From contig CACWKD010000004.1 in assembly GCA_902761345.1 (NCBI GenBank), positions 1 through 47,164 on the forward strand: a stretch of DNA of 47,164 nt, in the 5' to 3' direction. A program made the translations under genes and the position numbers. Under the pieces are notes generated by a model. It was given only the letters and a program-made list of their open reading frames with translations. It was not told the DNA's origin and did no database searches. Below, piece after piece: positions 1 to 7,770 of the stretch (the stretch's first letter is position 1; the number at the start of each line of letters is the position of its first letter). Source of the DNA: an uncultured Ruminococcus sp. (GTDB lineage: Bacteria; Bacillota; Clostridia; Oscillospirales; Acutalibacteraceae).

Positions 1-332
1 GGATAGTGAGAGCCATCGAACATGATTGATGTGAAGCCTGCCTCGATACACTTGTAGCAGCCCTCGTATGTACCGTGGTCAAGATGAAGAGCAACAGGAA
101 CAGTAATTCCAAGAGACTCGTCCATAGCTTTAACCATAGCGGCAACTGTCTTAAAGCCTGTCATATATTTACCTGCACCCTCAGACACACCGAGAATAAC
201 AGGAGACTGAAGCTCCTGAGCTGTAAGAAGAATAGCCTTTGTCCACTCCAGATTGTTGATATTGAACTGACCTACTGCATAATGACCCTGCTTAGCCTTT
301 GTAAGCATTTCTTTAGCGTTTACTAAAGCCAT
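1..332 (-). CDS. fba: class II fructose-bisphosphate aldolase, N-terminal part (cut by window edge)
   Basis: Reading the minus strand from the ATG at 332-330 gives about 110 residues beginning [20 protein letters not shown] and continuing through [10 protein letters not shown] and [10 protein letters not shown]. These are typical of class II (zinc-dependent) fructose-1,6-bisphosphate aldolase, which cleaves FBP to DHAP and glyceraldehyde-3-phosphate in cytosolic glycolysis. The HLDHG motif holds the catalytic Asp and a zinc-ligand His. A Shine-Dalgarno TTTAGGAGTG lies just upstream at 341-350 and fixes the start. The remaining two thirds of the gene lie beyond the left edge. The TIM-barrel class assignment is secure; exact substrate preference (FBP or tagatose-bisphosphate) cannot be settled from this fragment, so FBP is the default. 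Confidence 0.93.
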   Translation of the reverse strand, partial: MALVNAKEMLTKAKQGHYAVGQFNINNLEWTKAILLTAQELQSPVILGVSEGAGKYMTGFKTVAAMVKAMDESLGITVPVALHLDHGTYEGCYKCIEAGFTSIMFDGSHY

Positions 333-386
333 TGTATTCACACTCCTAAAATTTTATTATTTGGGGAAGTTATCCCGTTCTTACTA

Positions 387-415
387 ATTATACTATATTT
401 TACAGAAAATATAAA
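387..415 (-). promoter_or_regulatory. putative sigma-A promoter for fba
   Basis: On the minus strand a perfect TATAAT lies at 392-387, with a weak -35 (TTTATA, 415-410) 17 bp upstream. It is about 55 bp before the fba start. The -10 is strong and the -35 is poor. Confidence 0.5.
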
Positions 416-542
416 GTGGTATTGTAAAAAAAATTGAAATTTTTTGAAAAATATTCCCTATGTACTAAAGTGGGGCGGTGTGTTGCCGCTGACAGTTCTG
501 TCGGGCTGTCTTGTTAACGGTAGATTTCGCCGCACAATAAAG

Positions 543-583
543 TTACTTCCCCACGACAAACAAACGGGGTCGGGGGGAAGTAA
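543..583. repeat. long inverted repeat / hairpin in intergenic region
   Basis: TTACTTCCCC (543-552) is the exact inverse of GGGGAAGTAA (574-583). CGAC (554-557) and GTCG (569-572) can pair further inside. On the plus strand it is followed by seven A residues, and on the minus strand it is preceded by the end of the zinc-ribbon operon, so it may end that transcript. The rest of 333-634 shows no gene; the stretch 470-540 is GC-richer than its surroundings and may be part of the same element. Confidence 0.5.
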
Positions 584-634
584 AAAAATTGTTTGAATTG
601 AGTATTGTAATGGAGTTATTGGGCTAAAATAATA

Positions 635-1726
635 CTACTCGGCTTCATACATAACTTCAAGACCGCTATCGGGATGAAATTTCCAGCTTACTTTAACGCC
701 GCTGTATGTTTCGGTTTGACGTCCGTCAAGAGCCGTTGTTTGATTCATTTTTTCGTCAACTGATTCAGGTATTCCGAGTGCACGGTTTGCTTCTACAACC
801 ATTTTATAAGCTGAATAAGACGAGTAATCATCGAGATCAAGGGGGTTTGTGTCGATAGTAATATAACTATTGTCATTAGAAATCTTACAGTAATAACCAT
901 CACCTTTTATTTTTTTGTAAACTGCAGCGAAATCAGGTCCTGTTTTTACTGTAATAGCTATTGTGTCTGATTTATCCTTAGCTGTTAGTGTTATATTTGC
1001 AGTTCCGTCAGATATAGCTGTAACTATACCTTCATTATCTACTTTTGCTACTGCCTCGTTATCGGATTTATATGTAACAAGCGTGTCTTTGGCTTGTTCC
1101 GGTGTTATAGTATAGAATAACTGCACTGTTTCGTTTGCTTTAAGTGTAATAACTTTACGAGTTGCAGTTATATTTTCTATTGGAGGGGATACTGTAACTG
1201 TAATAACAGACATTTTATCTTTTGCAGTTACTGTGATAGTTGCTGTTCCATCTGATACAGCAGTTATCAAACCGGTTTGATCGACTGTTACAATATCTTG
1301 GTTACTTGATGTCCATGTCGTTTTTACCTTTGCTGCTTTTTCGGGTGCTATTGTATATGTCGCCTGAAATGTTTCGTTTGGAGAGAGTTGTACCGCAGTA
1401 TCTGATATAGTAATACTATCTACTTTAGGTTGTGTGAATAACACCGTAAGTACCGCAGCAATAGCAAGAATCACTATACAAATAATAGGAATAATTACTT
1501 TTTTCTTTCCTTTGGGCTTTTCCGTAAAACCCACAGCTTTAGTGCCGCAGTTTGGGCAGAAAGATTGATTTTCCGCAAGCTGAGTTCCGCACTTTGTGCA
1601 GTATTGAACTTTTGGAACTGCCGGGGGAATGGGTACATCAGTATCAAGTGGACTTCCGCATTCCGGGCAAACCGTTGTTCCCTCCGGTAACTCTACACCG
1701 CATTCTTTGCATATTAATTCGTTCAT
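635..1726 (-). CDS. zinc-ribbon membrane protein with two Ig-like (Big_2) domains
   Basis: A 363-residue protein in three parts. Two N-terminal zinc ribbons (Cys6/9/20/23 and Cys43/46/57/60) sit in the cytoplasm, a single membrane helix spans about residues 77-98, and two bacterial Ig-like group 2 domains (about 102-182 and 184-262, each with the G-x-[AT]-x-I-T-[VL]-T-A-K-D-K ending) lie outside, followed by a roughly 100-residue unclassified C-terminal domain. The start has a strong SD (TAAGGAGG) in the 12-bp gap after the upstream gene, so the two are co-transcribed. This architecture is common in gut Clostridia, but no function is established. It may link a cytosolic partner to the cell wall. 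The domain calls are firm; the role is unknown. Confidence 0.85.
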   Translation of the reverse strand: MNELICKECGVELPEGTTVCPECGSPLDTDVPIPPAVPKVQYCTKCGTQLAENQSFCPNCGTKAVGFTEKPKGKKKVIIPIICIVILAIAAVLTVLFTQPKVDSITISDTAVQLSPNETFQATYTIAPEKAAKVKTTWTSSNQDIVTVDQTGLITAVSDGTATITVTAKDKMSVITVTVSPPIENITATRKVITLKANETVQLFYTITPEQAKDTLVTYKSDNEAVAKVDNEGIVTAISDGTANITLTAKDKSDTIAITVKTGPDFAAVYKKIKGDGYYCKISNDNSYITIDTNPLDLDDYSSYSAYKMVVEANRALGIPESVDEKMNQTTALDGRQTETYSGVKVSWKFHPDSGLEVMYEAE

Positions 1727-1738
1727 GTTCAGACCTCC

Positions 1739-2980
1739 TTAGTTATTTCCTGATTTTTTAGCTTCTATATACCCGTAGTATCTGTGTGTATACTGTGGGT
1801 TTTCAAAATTTTCGTCATCATACCAATCGAAAATTATTATGTGAGATTTTCCGTTGCTTATTGGTGTAACTTTGAATTGTTCTTTGTTTATATCTTCTTT
1901 TTTTCCACCCTCGGTAAGGGTTGTCGAATATATTAAAAATCCATTAATGGGTGTGTTTAAAGTCATTTCCCATTCCCAACTGCAAGAGTGTAAACCGTCA
2001 TCGGTTCTTTTAAAGTAATATTTATCGGCTACATAATCGCTTTCTTGTATTGGCGTCAATGGGACAAAGTACATATCTTGTATAACAATCGCTTTCGGAT
2101 CTCTGCTTTTGTATGGCAAAACGCATCTATTAGTACTGACCAAAACTTCTCCGTTCACCACTGCCGCACAGGTCATTTCTAAATTTTCATTGGTGGCATT
2201 ATTATGAAAAGAACAGAAAAGCATACCGTTTTGAGGTTTCTTCATTGATAGTTGTACATCAAAATACGCAATCGTTTGATTGGGATAAAAATCATCATTA
2301 TAATCCGTGTAGTCATATTTTATTGATGTAAAATCTTTTTCGTCAAGAGGTGTTCCAACAAGATACGAGTCTATGGTATAATCATTTGGCTCCTCGTCAC
2401 CGCTCAGTTTAAATGTTCCCTTTCCGCCCTGCATATATGCATAATATTGAGGTAGGTAGGAGATGGTTTCGTATTTCGGACGCTCTTTCGATGAATCTGT
2501 ATCGGTATCTGTATTGGTTTTCGTGTTTGCTTCGGTATCGGTTTTCGTTTCTGCTTCCGATTCCGATTCTGCCTCTGTATCCGTGCTTTTTTTGGTGATC
2601 ACGGCGATAAACGGGTTTTTGTTATCGGAAGTTATTGTACCGATAAAATATCCGTCACCATAGTAGTAATCCTGTTCATCATGAAAATCCCAACTCTCGA
2701 TTTCAAGCTTTTTTACATTTGGATTTTTCCCTATAATAATCATGCCGGCAGTTATCGCACCGGCTAATACCAGAACTACCGAGACGATCGCAATAGCTGT
2801 TTTAAGTATCTTTTTCTTTCTCTCGGGTTCGGCTTTAATAGGGGTGTTCTCCACATTGACAGTAACATTGGTTTGTAAATTTTGTGCGGTATACATCGTG
2901 TTGACTGCACCGCACTTAGGGCAAGCGGGTGCTTTGTCGGAAATCTTATTTCCGCAGTTTGAGCAGAATACAAGCGCCAT
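1739..2980 (-). CDS. zinc-ribbon single-pass membrane protein, unknown function
   Basis: A 413-residue protein with one N-terminal zinc ribbon (Cys6/9/20/23, CSNCG...CPKCG) and a basic stretch followed by a membrane helix at about 60-84, then a large extracytoplasmic part. Residues about 130-166 are a low-complexity Thr/Asp/Glu/Ser linker (TDTEAESESEAE and similar). The remainder is rich in aromatic residues and resembles no family I can name. It is the first gene of a two-gene operon with the Ig-like protein at 635-1726. The SD TAAGGAGG precedes the ATG. Its promoter at 3062-3090 carries the palindrome probably bound by the divergent XRE regulator. The shared zinc-ribbon/TM layout suggests that the two proteins work together, which is inference. 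Confidence 0.8.
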   Translation of the reverse strand: MALVFCSNCGNKISDKAPACPKCGAVNTMYTAQNLQTNVTVNVENTPIKAEPERKKKILKTAIAIVSVVLVLAGAITAGMIIIGKNPNVKKLEIESWDFHDEQDYYYGDGYFIGTITSDNKNPFIAVITKKSTDTEAESESEAETKTDTEANTKTNTDTDTDSSKERPKYETISYLPQYYAYMQGGKGTFKLSGDEEPNDYTIDSYLVGTPLDEKDFTSIKYDYTDYNDDFYPNQTIAYFDVQLSMKKPQNGMLFCSFHNNATNENLEMTCAAVVNGEVLVSTNRCVLPYKSRDPKAIVIQDMYFVPLTPIQESDYVADKYYFKRTDDGLHSCSWEWEMTLNTPINGFLIYSTTLTEGGKKEDINKEQFKVTPISNGKSHIIIFDWYDDENFENPQYTHRYYGYIEAKKSGNN

Positions 2981-3061
2981 ATATTATTCCTCCTTATTTA
3001 GATACATATTTTGTTTTTGACTGCAAATAAAAAAAACCTCAAACCTAAAGATTATAAATAT

Positions 3062-3090
3062 ATTCTAGAGTTTATAACTCTAAAAGTCAA
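3062..3090 (-). promoter_or_regulatory. promoter of the zinc-ribbon operon with an operator palindrome in its spacer
   Basis: On the minus strand TTGACT (3090-3085), a 17-bp spacer and TAGAAT (3067-3062) form a good sigma-A promoter. The spacer is filled by a perfect inverted repeat, TAGAGTT (3066-3072) TAT AACTCTA (3076-3082). A protein bound there would block polymerase. The divergent XRE gene 41 bp away is the obvious candidate repressor and would also be close to its own start. Confidence 0.65.
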
Positions 3091-3123
3091 GTCTTTACAT
3101 ATAATTTTTTTATTGAAAGGTGT

Positions 3124-3354
3124 ATGAAAATGAAATATAATCAGCGAATAAGACACCTCAGAGAAGACCACGATCTAACTCAGCAAAAGGTTGCCGATAT
3201 GCTCCATGTGGGGCAGAGAACTTATGCGGACTACGAGAGCGGCAAAACAAGAATACCGATAGACAGTATTTTGATACTTGCAAAATTTTACGATGTTTCT
3301 GTTGATTACATCACGGGCGCAAGCAATGTCAATAGTCCGTATCCGACTGAGTAA
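3124..3354 (+). CDS. small XRE-family helix-turn-helix regulator
   Basis: A 76-residue protein that is almost entirely a Cro/C1-type HTH domain: five helices including TQQKVADMLHVGQRTYADYE (residues about 19-38) and the SVDYITGAS end typical of short Clostridial XRE repressors. There is no extra sensor domain, so an activating signal is not evident. SD GAAAGG precedes the ATG. It diverges from the zinc-ribbon operon, and a palindrome between them (3066-3082) fits a dimeric HTH operator. Its last 26 bp overlap the end of the convergent gene at 3329-3598. Confidence 0.9.
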   Translation: MKMKYNQRIRHLREDHDLTQQKVADMLHVGQRTYADYESGKTRIPIDSILILAKFYDVSVDYITGASNVNSPYPTE

Positions 3355-3598
3355 TGTTTTTGGTATTTCTGTATTTTGAGCCGTTTTGTGCGATATATCT
3401 GTCAAGTGCAGATATGTTTTCTTTGTATCTCGATACGGAATTTTTTAGTGCCTGTGACGTAACAATGATTACAGACAGTAAATTATCTTTGGAAATATTC
3501 TCCGATTTGTCAAATCTGAGCGACAGAACATTCTCGATACATTCAAGCTTATATTCATCTTCAAGCATTTCTTCCATCAGCGTGTATAGCTCGTCCAA
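3329..3598 (-). CDS. small helical protein, unknown function
   Basis: An 89-residue protein, highly charged and helical (LYTLMEEMLEDEYKLECIEN; SQALKNSVSRYKENISALDR), with no membrane segment. I place the start at the TTG at 3598-3596 because a textbook AAAGGAGGTG lies 5-6 bases before it; an ATG further upstream at 3661 has no SD and lies before the promoter. The gene is convergent with the XRE gene and overlaps its 3' end. It resembles small regulatory or phage-like helper proteins near XRE genes, but I do not recognise a family. The good SD and promoter argue it is real. Confidence 0.7.
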   Translation of the reverse strand: MDELYTLMEEMLEDEYKLECIENVLSLRFDKSENISKDNLLSVIIVTSQALKNSVSRYKENISALDRYIAQNGSKYRNTKNITQSDTDY

Positions 3599-3617
3599 TT
3601 CTTTCACCTCCTTTTTT

Positions 3618-3646
3618 ATTATCGCATATGTGCAGCGTTTTGTAAA
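3618..3646 (-). promoter_or_regulatory. promoter of the small helical protein gene
   Basis: Minus strand TTTACA (3646-3641), 17-bp spacer, GATAAT (3623-3618) with an extended TG motif one base before the -10. The expected start point near 3611 falls at the Shine-Dalgarno itself, giving a very short leader. Confidence 0.6.
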
Positions 3647-3679
3647 AAATTTTGATGTCAAGTTTTTCGTTGTTTTATA

Positions 3680-3720
3680 ATATTCAAAAAATCCGCTTAA
3701 AATCAGGCTTTTTTGAATAT
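3680..3720 (+). terminator. A/T-rich hairpin, probable terminator of the XRE transcript
   Basis: ATATTCAAAAAA (3680-3691) and TTTTTTGAATAT (3709-3720) form a perfect 12-bp stem around a 17-base loop containing AAAATCAGG. The same loop motif recurs in two hairpins at 46957-47097, so this may be a dispersed repeat used as a terminator. Confidence 0.5.
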
Positions 3721-3746
3721 GTGATTTTGTTCATAAAAAATTTACA

Positions 3747-3774
3747 ATAAAAAACCGCCCTCATAAGAGAGCGG
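3747..3774 (-). terminator. intrinsic terminator of the candidate small RNA
   Basis: On the minus strand CCGCUCUC UUAU GAGGGCGG pairs along all 8 bp (one U.G) and is followed by six U. On the plus strand the same arms have a C-A mismatch, so the element is oriented to the minus strand. Confidence 0.75.
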
Positions 3775-4002
3775 AATTTTTTTATATTTGAGCGGAGATG
3801 TTTAATCAAACCATTTCCCCGATAGGATAGCTTGAATTTATATTGTCCTTCGGCTGCGTATCAACCTGCATAATAAAAAATGAAAAAAGCACGTCATAAA
3901 AACGTGCCCTTTCATATAAAGTTTTAAAGAAAAGAAAAGAAATGTGTAAAACTCAAAAATAAAAAGTATATCTTTAATACCTGCCAAACCTTTTTTTATT
4001 AC
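3747..4002 (-). ncRNA. candidate small RNA with its own promoter and terminator
   Basis: A minus-strand transcript of about 250 nt is bounded by a consensus promoter (4037-4009) and a strong intrinsic terminator (3774-3747). Inside are a hairpin GCACGT/ACGTGC followed by six U (about 3907-3883, a possible first terminator), a hairpin GGAAATG.../CATCTCC (3818-3794), and one 21-codon ORF (ATG at 3871, TGA at 3808-3806, peptide MQVDTQPKDNINSSYPIGEM plus V) without a visible SD. There is no longer ORF. I do not recognise it as 6S, tmRNA, SRP or RNase P RNA. The boundaries are inferred from signals only. Confidence 0.55.
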
Positions 4003-4008
4003 ATTAAA

Positions 4009-4037
4009 ATAATATCACATTTTAAGAAAACTGTCAA
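4009..4037 (-). promoter_or_regulatory. sigma-A promoter of the candidate small RNA
   Basis: Minus strand TTGACA (4037-4032), exactly 17 bp, TATTAT (4014-4009). A second, weaker minus-strand start is possible at the extended -10 TGCTATAAT (TATAAT at 4089-4084). Confidence 0.7.
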
Positions 4038-4251
4038 TAACAATTATGAAAAAACAATAAATTTTCGTCTTATAACAATAGTTATTATAGCACGTTGTTG
4101 CAATTACACAAACCGATTGTAACAAAACAACAAAGGAAATCATTATTTTTATATAAATTGACAAAAAACGGGAATACAATAACATCTGCTAATATAAAAT
4201 TACACTGAAAATCAAGTAATGAGTATCTATGACTAAATATAAAAATTATCC

Positions 4252-4280
4252 TTGTAATAAGCGGAATTATGTTGTATAAT
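4252..4280 (+). promoter_or_regulatory. promoter of the zapA operon
   Basis: TTGTAA (4252-4257), 17-bp spacer, TATAAT (4275-4280), about 65 bp before the zapA start. Apart from this and the second minus-strand -10 at 4084-4089, I see nothing definite between 4040 and 4337. Confidence 0.6.
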
Positions 4281-4346
4281 TAGTAAAGATAGCATAATTT
4301 ATACTTTTTTGCAGAATAATCAGATAATATAAAGGATGTGTTGATT

Positions 4347-4973
4347 TTGGCTAAGAATGTTGTCAGAATACTCAATCATACATTTACTATCACCGCTGAG
4401 GACGATAAGGAATACATGGAAAAGGTGGCTTCAAAAATTGAACGCAAAGTAAAGCGTTTGTCAGATGAGCTTCACACACGCAATATGACAGAGGTTGCGC
4501 TTTTTGTCGCTATGGACTACTGTGACCAGTATACAAAAGCTATGGACGATAACGCTAATCTCAGAGGACAGATAAAAGACTATCTGCAAGAGTCGGCTTT
4601 TTCAAGAAAACAGTATGAAGATACAAAGAAAGAAAACGAGCAGCTCAGAGCAGAGATAAACGCGCTTCGCGCAAGATTATCGACAGATAATACAGCTCCC
4701 GCAAGACCTGCGCAAACCGAGAAAATCGAAAATACAGCAGATACCGTTAAAGCAAACGCACCTGTTTCTACATTGAAAAAAGAAAGCGTACCGAAAGTAG
4801 AGATAAAATTTCCCGTTCTCGATAAAAAGGCTGCCGATGTACCCGAAAAGCCGAAAGCTCCTATTCAGGGAACTTTTACAGAGGACGTTTTCGGAGAAAC
4901 TGCAGACGCTACTGCGGAGATCATGAGTTTCTTTGAACAGAAAGCTTTTATGGACGATGACGATGATGAATAA
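4347..4973 (+). CDS. zapA: cell division protein ZapA, with an extended C-terminus
   Basis: Residues 1 to about 95 match the ZapA family: the N-terminal AKNVVRILNHTFTI strand, then a long helix through NMTEVALFVAMDYCDQYTKA ending in a coiled coil rich in Glu/Gln/Arg. ZapA binds FtsZ filaments at the division site and cross-links them. At about 208 residues it is twice the usual length; the extra C-terminal part is Pro/Ala/Lys-rich and ends in an acidic DDDDDE-type tail, probably disordered. SD AAAGGA (4331-4336) best fits the TTG at 4347; a GTG at 4338 or TTG at 4341 in the same frame are alternatives. The U32 peptidase gene overlaps its end. Confidence 0.85.
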   Translation: MAKNVVRILNHTFTITAEDDKEYMEKVASKIERKVKRLSDELHTRNMTEVALFVAMDYCDQYTKAMDDNANLRGQIKDYLQESAFSRKQYEDTKKENEQLRAEINALRARLSTDNTAPARPAQTEKIENTADTVKANAPVSTLKKESVPKVEIKFPVLDKKAADVPEKPKAPIQGTFTEDVFGETADATAEIMSFFEQKAFMDDDDDE

Positions 4974-7026
4974 TCCTATTGAAATTCTTGCCCCCTGCGG
5001 ATCGTTTGATTCGGTGGTGGGCGCTGTCAGACAAGGAGCCGATGCCGTGTACATTGGCTCCTTGCAGTTTAGTGCGAGAGCGTATGCGAAAAATTTTGAC
5101 AGCGGAGAGCTTAAAAAGGCGATAGATTATTGTCATCTTCACGGTGTAAAGGTGCATATTACGCTCAACACTCTTGTAAGCGACGAGGAACTCCCTAAAG
5201 CCATAGAAACTGCCAAAACAGCATATTTTGCAGGTGCGGACGCATTTATCGTACAAGACTGGGGGCTTGCCGATATTATCAAAAAATCATTCCCCGATAT
5301 TGCGCTTCACGCGTCAACACAAATGTCAGTGCATACTCCAAGCGGGGCAAAGATATTATATAAAAATGGATTTGACAGAGTTGTTTTGTCAAGGGAAATG
5401 AGCCGTGATGAAATAACCGAAGTTGTGAACTCCTGCGATATAGAAACGGAGGTGTTTGTACACGGGGCATTATGTATGTGCGTATCGGGGCAGTGCTATC
5501 TGTCTGCTATGATTGGCGGCAGGAGCGGCAACAGGGGACGATGCGCTCAGCCGTGCAGACTGCCGTTTAAGGTAAAAGGCGGTACGGGGTTTGATCTCAG
5601 CTTAAAAGATAACTGTATATTAAACGAGATGTCGGAGCTTGCAAAAATAGGCGTAACCTCTGCAAAGATAGAGGGCAGAATGAAACGTCCCGAGTACACC
5701 GCAATGGCTGTTGCCGCAGCAAAACACTCAGCCGAAAACGGTAAGGCGGATAAAGGGGAGCTTGACAAGCTGAGAGCGGTATTTTCTCGAAGCGGATTTA
5801 CAAACGGATATTATTACGGAAAAACAGGCAGAGAAATGTTCGGAACACGACAGAGGGAAGACGTAGTTTCCGCAACGGAAAGCGTCCTTTCCGAGATACG
5901 AGCGGAGTACAAGGACGAGGTGCAAAACAATCCCGTGTCGTTTACACTAAAAGTACAAAAGGGTGTTCCTGCAAAACTTGTCGCACAGTGCGGAGAGTTT
6001 ACGGTACAGTCGGAAGGGGCTGTTCCCGAAGCTGCAATAAAAGTGCCTTTGAGTACGGAAAAAGCAAAAGCGCAGCTTATGAAAACAGGCGGTACTTCAT
6101 TTTATGCCGAGAGTATTTCGACTGTAATAGACGAGGGGCTTACTATGCCGTTATCGTCGCTTAACAATATGAGAAGAGATACACTTATGCAGCTTGAAAC
6201 CCTGATTACAGCCATACCCGAAAGACGTTATTTTGCTGTGTCATATAAAAACGCCGTACCTAAAAAGAGAGTGGGCGAGATGAGGTACAGAGCGCATTTC
6301 CGCAGCTGTGAAATACCCGAGATATTCAGAAAATGCGAGCTTGTGTATGTGCCTGTTTTTTCAAAAACAGAAGATATTTTAAACCTTATGAACAGTGGTT
6401 TTAGTATTGGCGTGGAAGTGCCGAGGGTAATATTCGGGCAGGAGAAAATCATCAAACAAAAGCTTGAGGAGATCAGAAAAATCGGTGTAACAGATGCGTA
6501 CTGCAATAATATCGGAATTGTCGCCCTTGTCTTGGAGTTGGGAATGACTGTACACGGAGGATTTGGACTTAATATTTTCAACAGCTATTCTCTGGACTTT
6601 GTTGAAAGTATCGGTGTAAAGGATACCGAGCTGTCATTTGAACTTACGGCAGGAATGATAAACCGCATTTCGGGTAATATCAGAACGGGTGCAGTGGGAT
6701 ATGGTTATCTGCCGCTTATGATAACAAGAAACTGCCCCAATAAAAACGGCAGGGGCTGTAAGGAGTGTAAAGGCAAAAGCAAGATGACCGACAGAAAGGG
6801 CAACGAATTTACTTTAATGTGTCGTGCAGGCTGTACGGAGCTGCTGAATTTTACTCCGCTTGTTCTATCGGATAAACAGGATAGTTTTACGGGTGTAGAG
6901 TTTATGTCGCTGCATTTCACATATGAAACACCCGAAGAATGTGCAGATGTTTTTATGAATTATATGAAAAAGAAAAAACCTCTTGGAAACTACACGAGAG
7001 GTTTGTATTTCAGAGGAGTTGAGTAA
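4963..7026 (+). CDS. U32 family peptidase / rRNA-tRNA hydroxylation-type protein
   Basis: About 687 residues. The N-terminal third is the U32 TIM-barrel-like domain (NPIEILAPCGSFDSVVGAVR; DAVYIGSLQFSARAYAKNF) with the family signature GALCMCVSGQCYLS...GNRGRCAQPCR around residues 170-200. A DUF3656-like middle region and a C-terminal Cys cluster (RNCPNKNGRGCKEC...CRAGC) follow. Members annotated as collagenase-like peptidases include RlhA and TrhP, which hydroxylate 23S rRNA or tRNA; the conserved Cys residues fit an iron-sulfur role better than proteolysis. The start is taken at the tandem ATG at 4963/4966, overlapping zapA by about 11 bp, so translation is probably coupled. The family is certain; the substrate is not. 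Confidence 0.9.
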   Translation: MMNNPIEILAPCGSFDSVVGAVRQGADAVYIGSLQFSARAYAKNFDSGELKKAIDYCHLHGVKVHITLNTLVSDEELPKAIETAKTAYFAGADAFIVQDWGLADIIKKSFPDIALHASTQMSVHTPSGAKILYKNGFDRVVLSREMSRDEITEVVNSCDIETEVFVHGALCMCVSGQCYLSAMIGGRSGNRGRCAQPCRLPFKVKGGTGFDLSLKDNCILNEMSELAKIGVTSAKIEGRMKRPEYTAMAVAAAKHSAENGKADKGELDKLRAVFSRSGFTNGYYYGKTGREMFGTRQREDVVSATESVLSEIRAEYKDEVQNNPVSFTLKVQKGVPAKLVAQCGEFTVQSEGAVPEAAIKVPLSTEKAKAQLMKTGGTSFYAESISTVIDEGLTMPLSSLNNMRRDTLMQLETLITAIPERRYFAVSYKNAVPKKRVGEMRYRAHFRSCEIPEIFRKCELVYVPVFSKTEDILNLMNSGFSIGVEVPRVIFGQEKIIKQKLEEIRKIGVTDAYCNNIGIVALVLELGMTVHGGFGLNIFNSYSLDFVESIGVKDTELSFELTAGMINRISGNIRTGAVGYGYLPLMITRNCPNKNGRGCKECKGKSKMTDRKGNEFTLMCRAGCTELLNFTPLVLSDKQDSFTGVEFMSLHFTYETPEECADVFMNYMKKKKPLGNYTRGLYFRGVE

Positions 7027-7033
7027 GGAAATA

Positions 7034-7477
7034 ATGGATATTCTGAAAATAAAAAAAATTAAAGCAAATGCTATTATACCTCAGAGAGCAACGGACGGTT
7101 CGGCAGGACTTGACCTTTATGCGTGCATAGATGAGCCTGTAACGATAGCGAGCGGTGGTTTAAAGCTTATTCCGACAGGTATTGCTATTGAGCTTGCAAA
7201 CAAAAATACAGCCGCATTTATTTTTGCAAGGAGCGGACTTGCCATAAAGCACGGAATATCACCCTCCAATGCAGTTGGTGTAATAGACAGCGATTACAGG
7301 GGAGAAATATGCGTGGGACTTACTAATCACGGTAAAGAAACATTTGTAATCGAGCCGAATATGAGAATAGCGCAGCTTATTCTGATGCCTGTTATCACTC
7401 CCGAAATAGAAGAAACAGAAGAACTTACCGATACCATACGGGGCGAGGGCGGTTTCGGTTCGACAGGGGTAAAGTAA
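7034..7477 (+). CDS. dut: dUTP diphosphatase
   Basis: A 147-residue trimeric-type dUTPase with all five motifs in order: ATDGSAGLDLYA, RSGLAIKHGI, GVIDSDYRGEICVGLTNHG, RIAQLIL, and the C-terminal RGEGGFGSTG that closes over the active site. It hydrolyses dUTP to dUMP and PPi, keeping uracil out of DNA and supplying dUMP to thymidylate synthase. The start is the ATG at 7034, with AAGGA upstream; the open frame extends further upstream into the peptidase gene but without an SD. Only 7 bp separate it from the U32 gene, and its stop overlaps the next start by one base. Confidence 0.97.
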   Translation: MDILKIKKIKANAIIPQRATDGSAGLDLYACIDEPVTIASGGLKLIPTGIAIELANKNTAAFIFARSGLAIKHGISPSNAVGVIDSDYRGEICVGLTNHGKETFVIEPNMRIAQLILMPVITPEIEETEELTDTIRGEGGFGSTGVK

Positions 7478-7770
7478 TGGATAACATTCTTTATGCAGTT
7501 GTTGGGGTCTATTTGCTGATTATTAATATTGCAGCGATAGCTGTGTATGGAATTGATAAGAGAAAAGCCGTACATCAAAAAATGCGTATATCTGAGAAAA
7601 CGCTTATCATACTTGCTCTTGCAGGCGGTTCGATAGGGGCGATTATAGCGATGAATGTTTTTCATCATAAAACAAAAAAGCCAAAATTCTATATAGGAGT
7701 ACCTGCGATACTGATTTTACAGGTGTGTCTGGCAGGGGGATTGTTTTTTTTACCATGGTTCACAAATTAA
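7477..7770 (+). CDS. DUF1294 small membrane protein
   Basis: A 97-residue protein with three or four hydrophobic segments and the DUF1294 hallmark YGIDKRKAVHQKMRISEKTL followed by ALAGGSIGAIIAMNVFHHKT. The function is unknown; the family is widespread in bacteria, often at the end of housekeeping operons. The ATG shares a base with the dut stop (TAATG), so it is the translationally coupled last gene of the zapA-U32-dut operon. Confidence 0.92.
   Translation: MDNILYAVVGVYLLIINIAAIAVYGIDKRKAVHQKMRISEKTLIILALAGGSIGAIIAMNVFHHKTKKPKFYIGVPAILILQVCLAGGLFFLPWFTN

Noticed and set aside
3747-4002. 6S RNA, suggested by the zapA neighbour as in enterobacteria
   Set aside because: The RNA lies on the opposite strand, and its ends are not complementary as in the 6S long hairpin.
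4158-4200. TTGACA near 4158 as a zapA promoter
   Set aside because: No -10 at 16-18 bp; the 4252-4280 pair is better.
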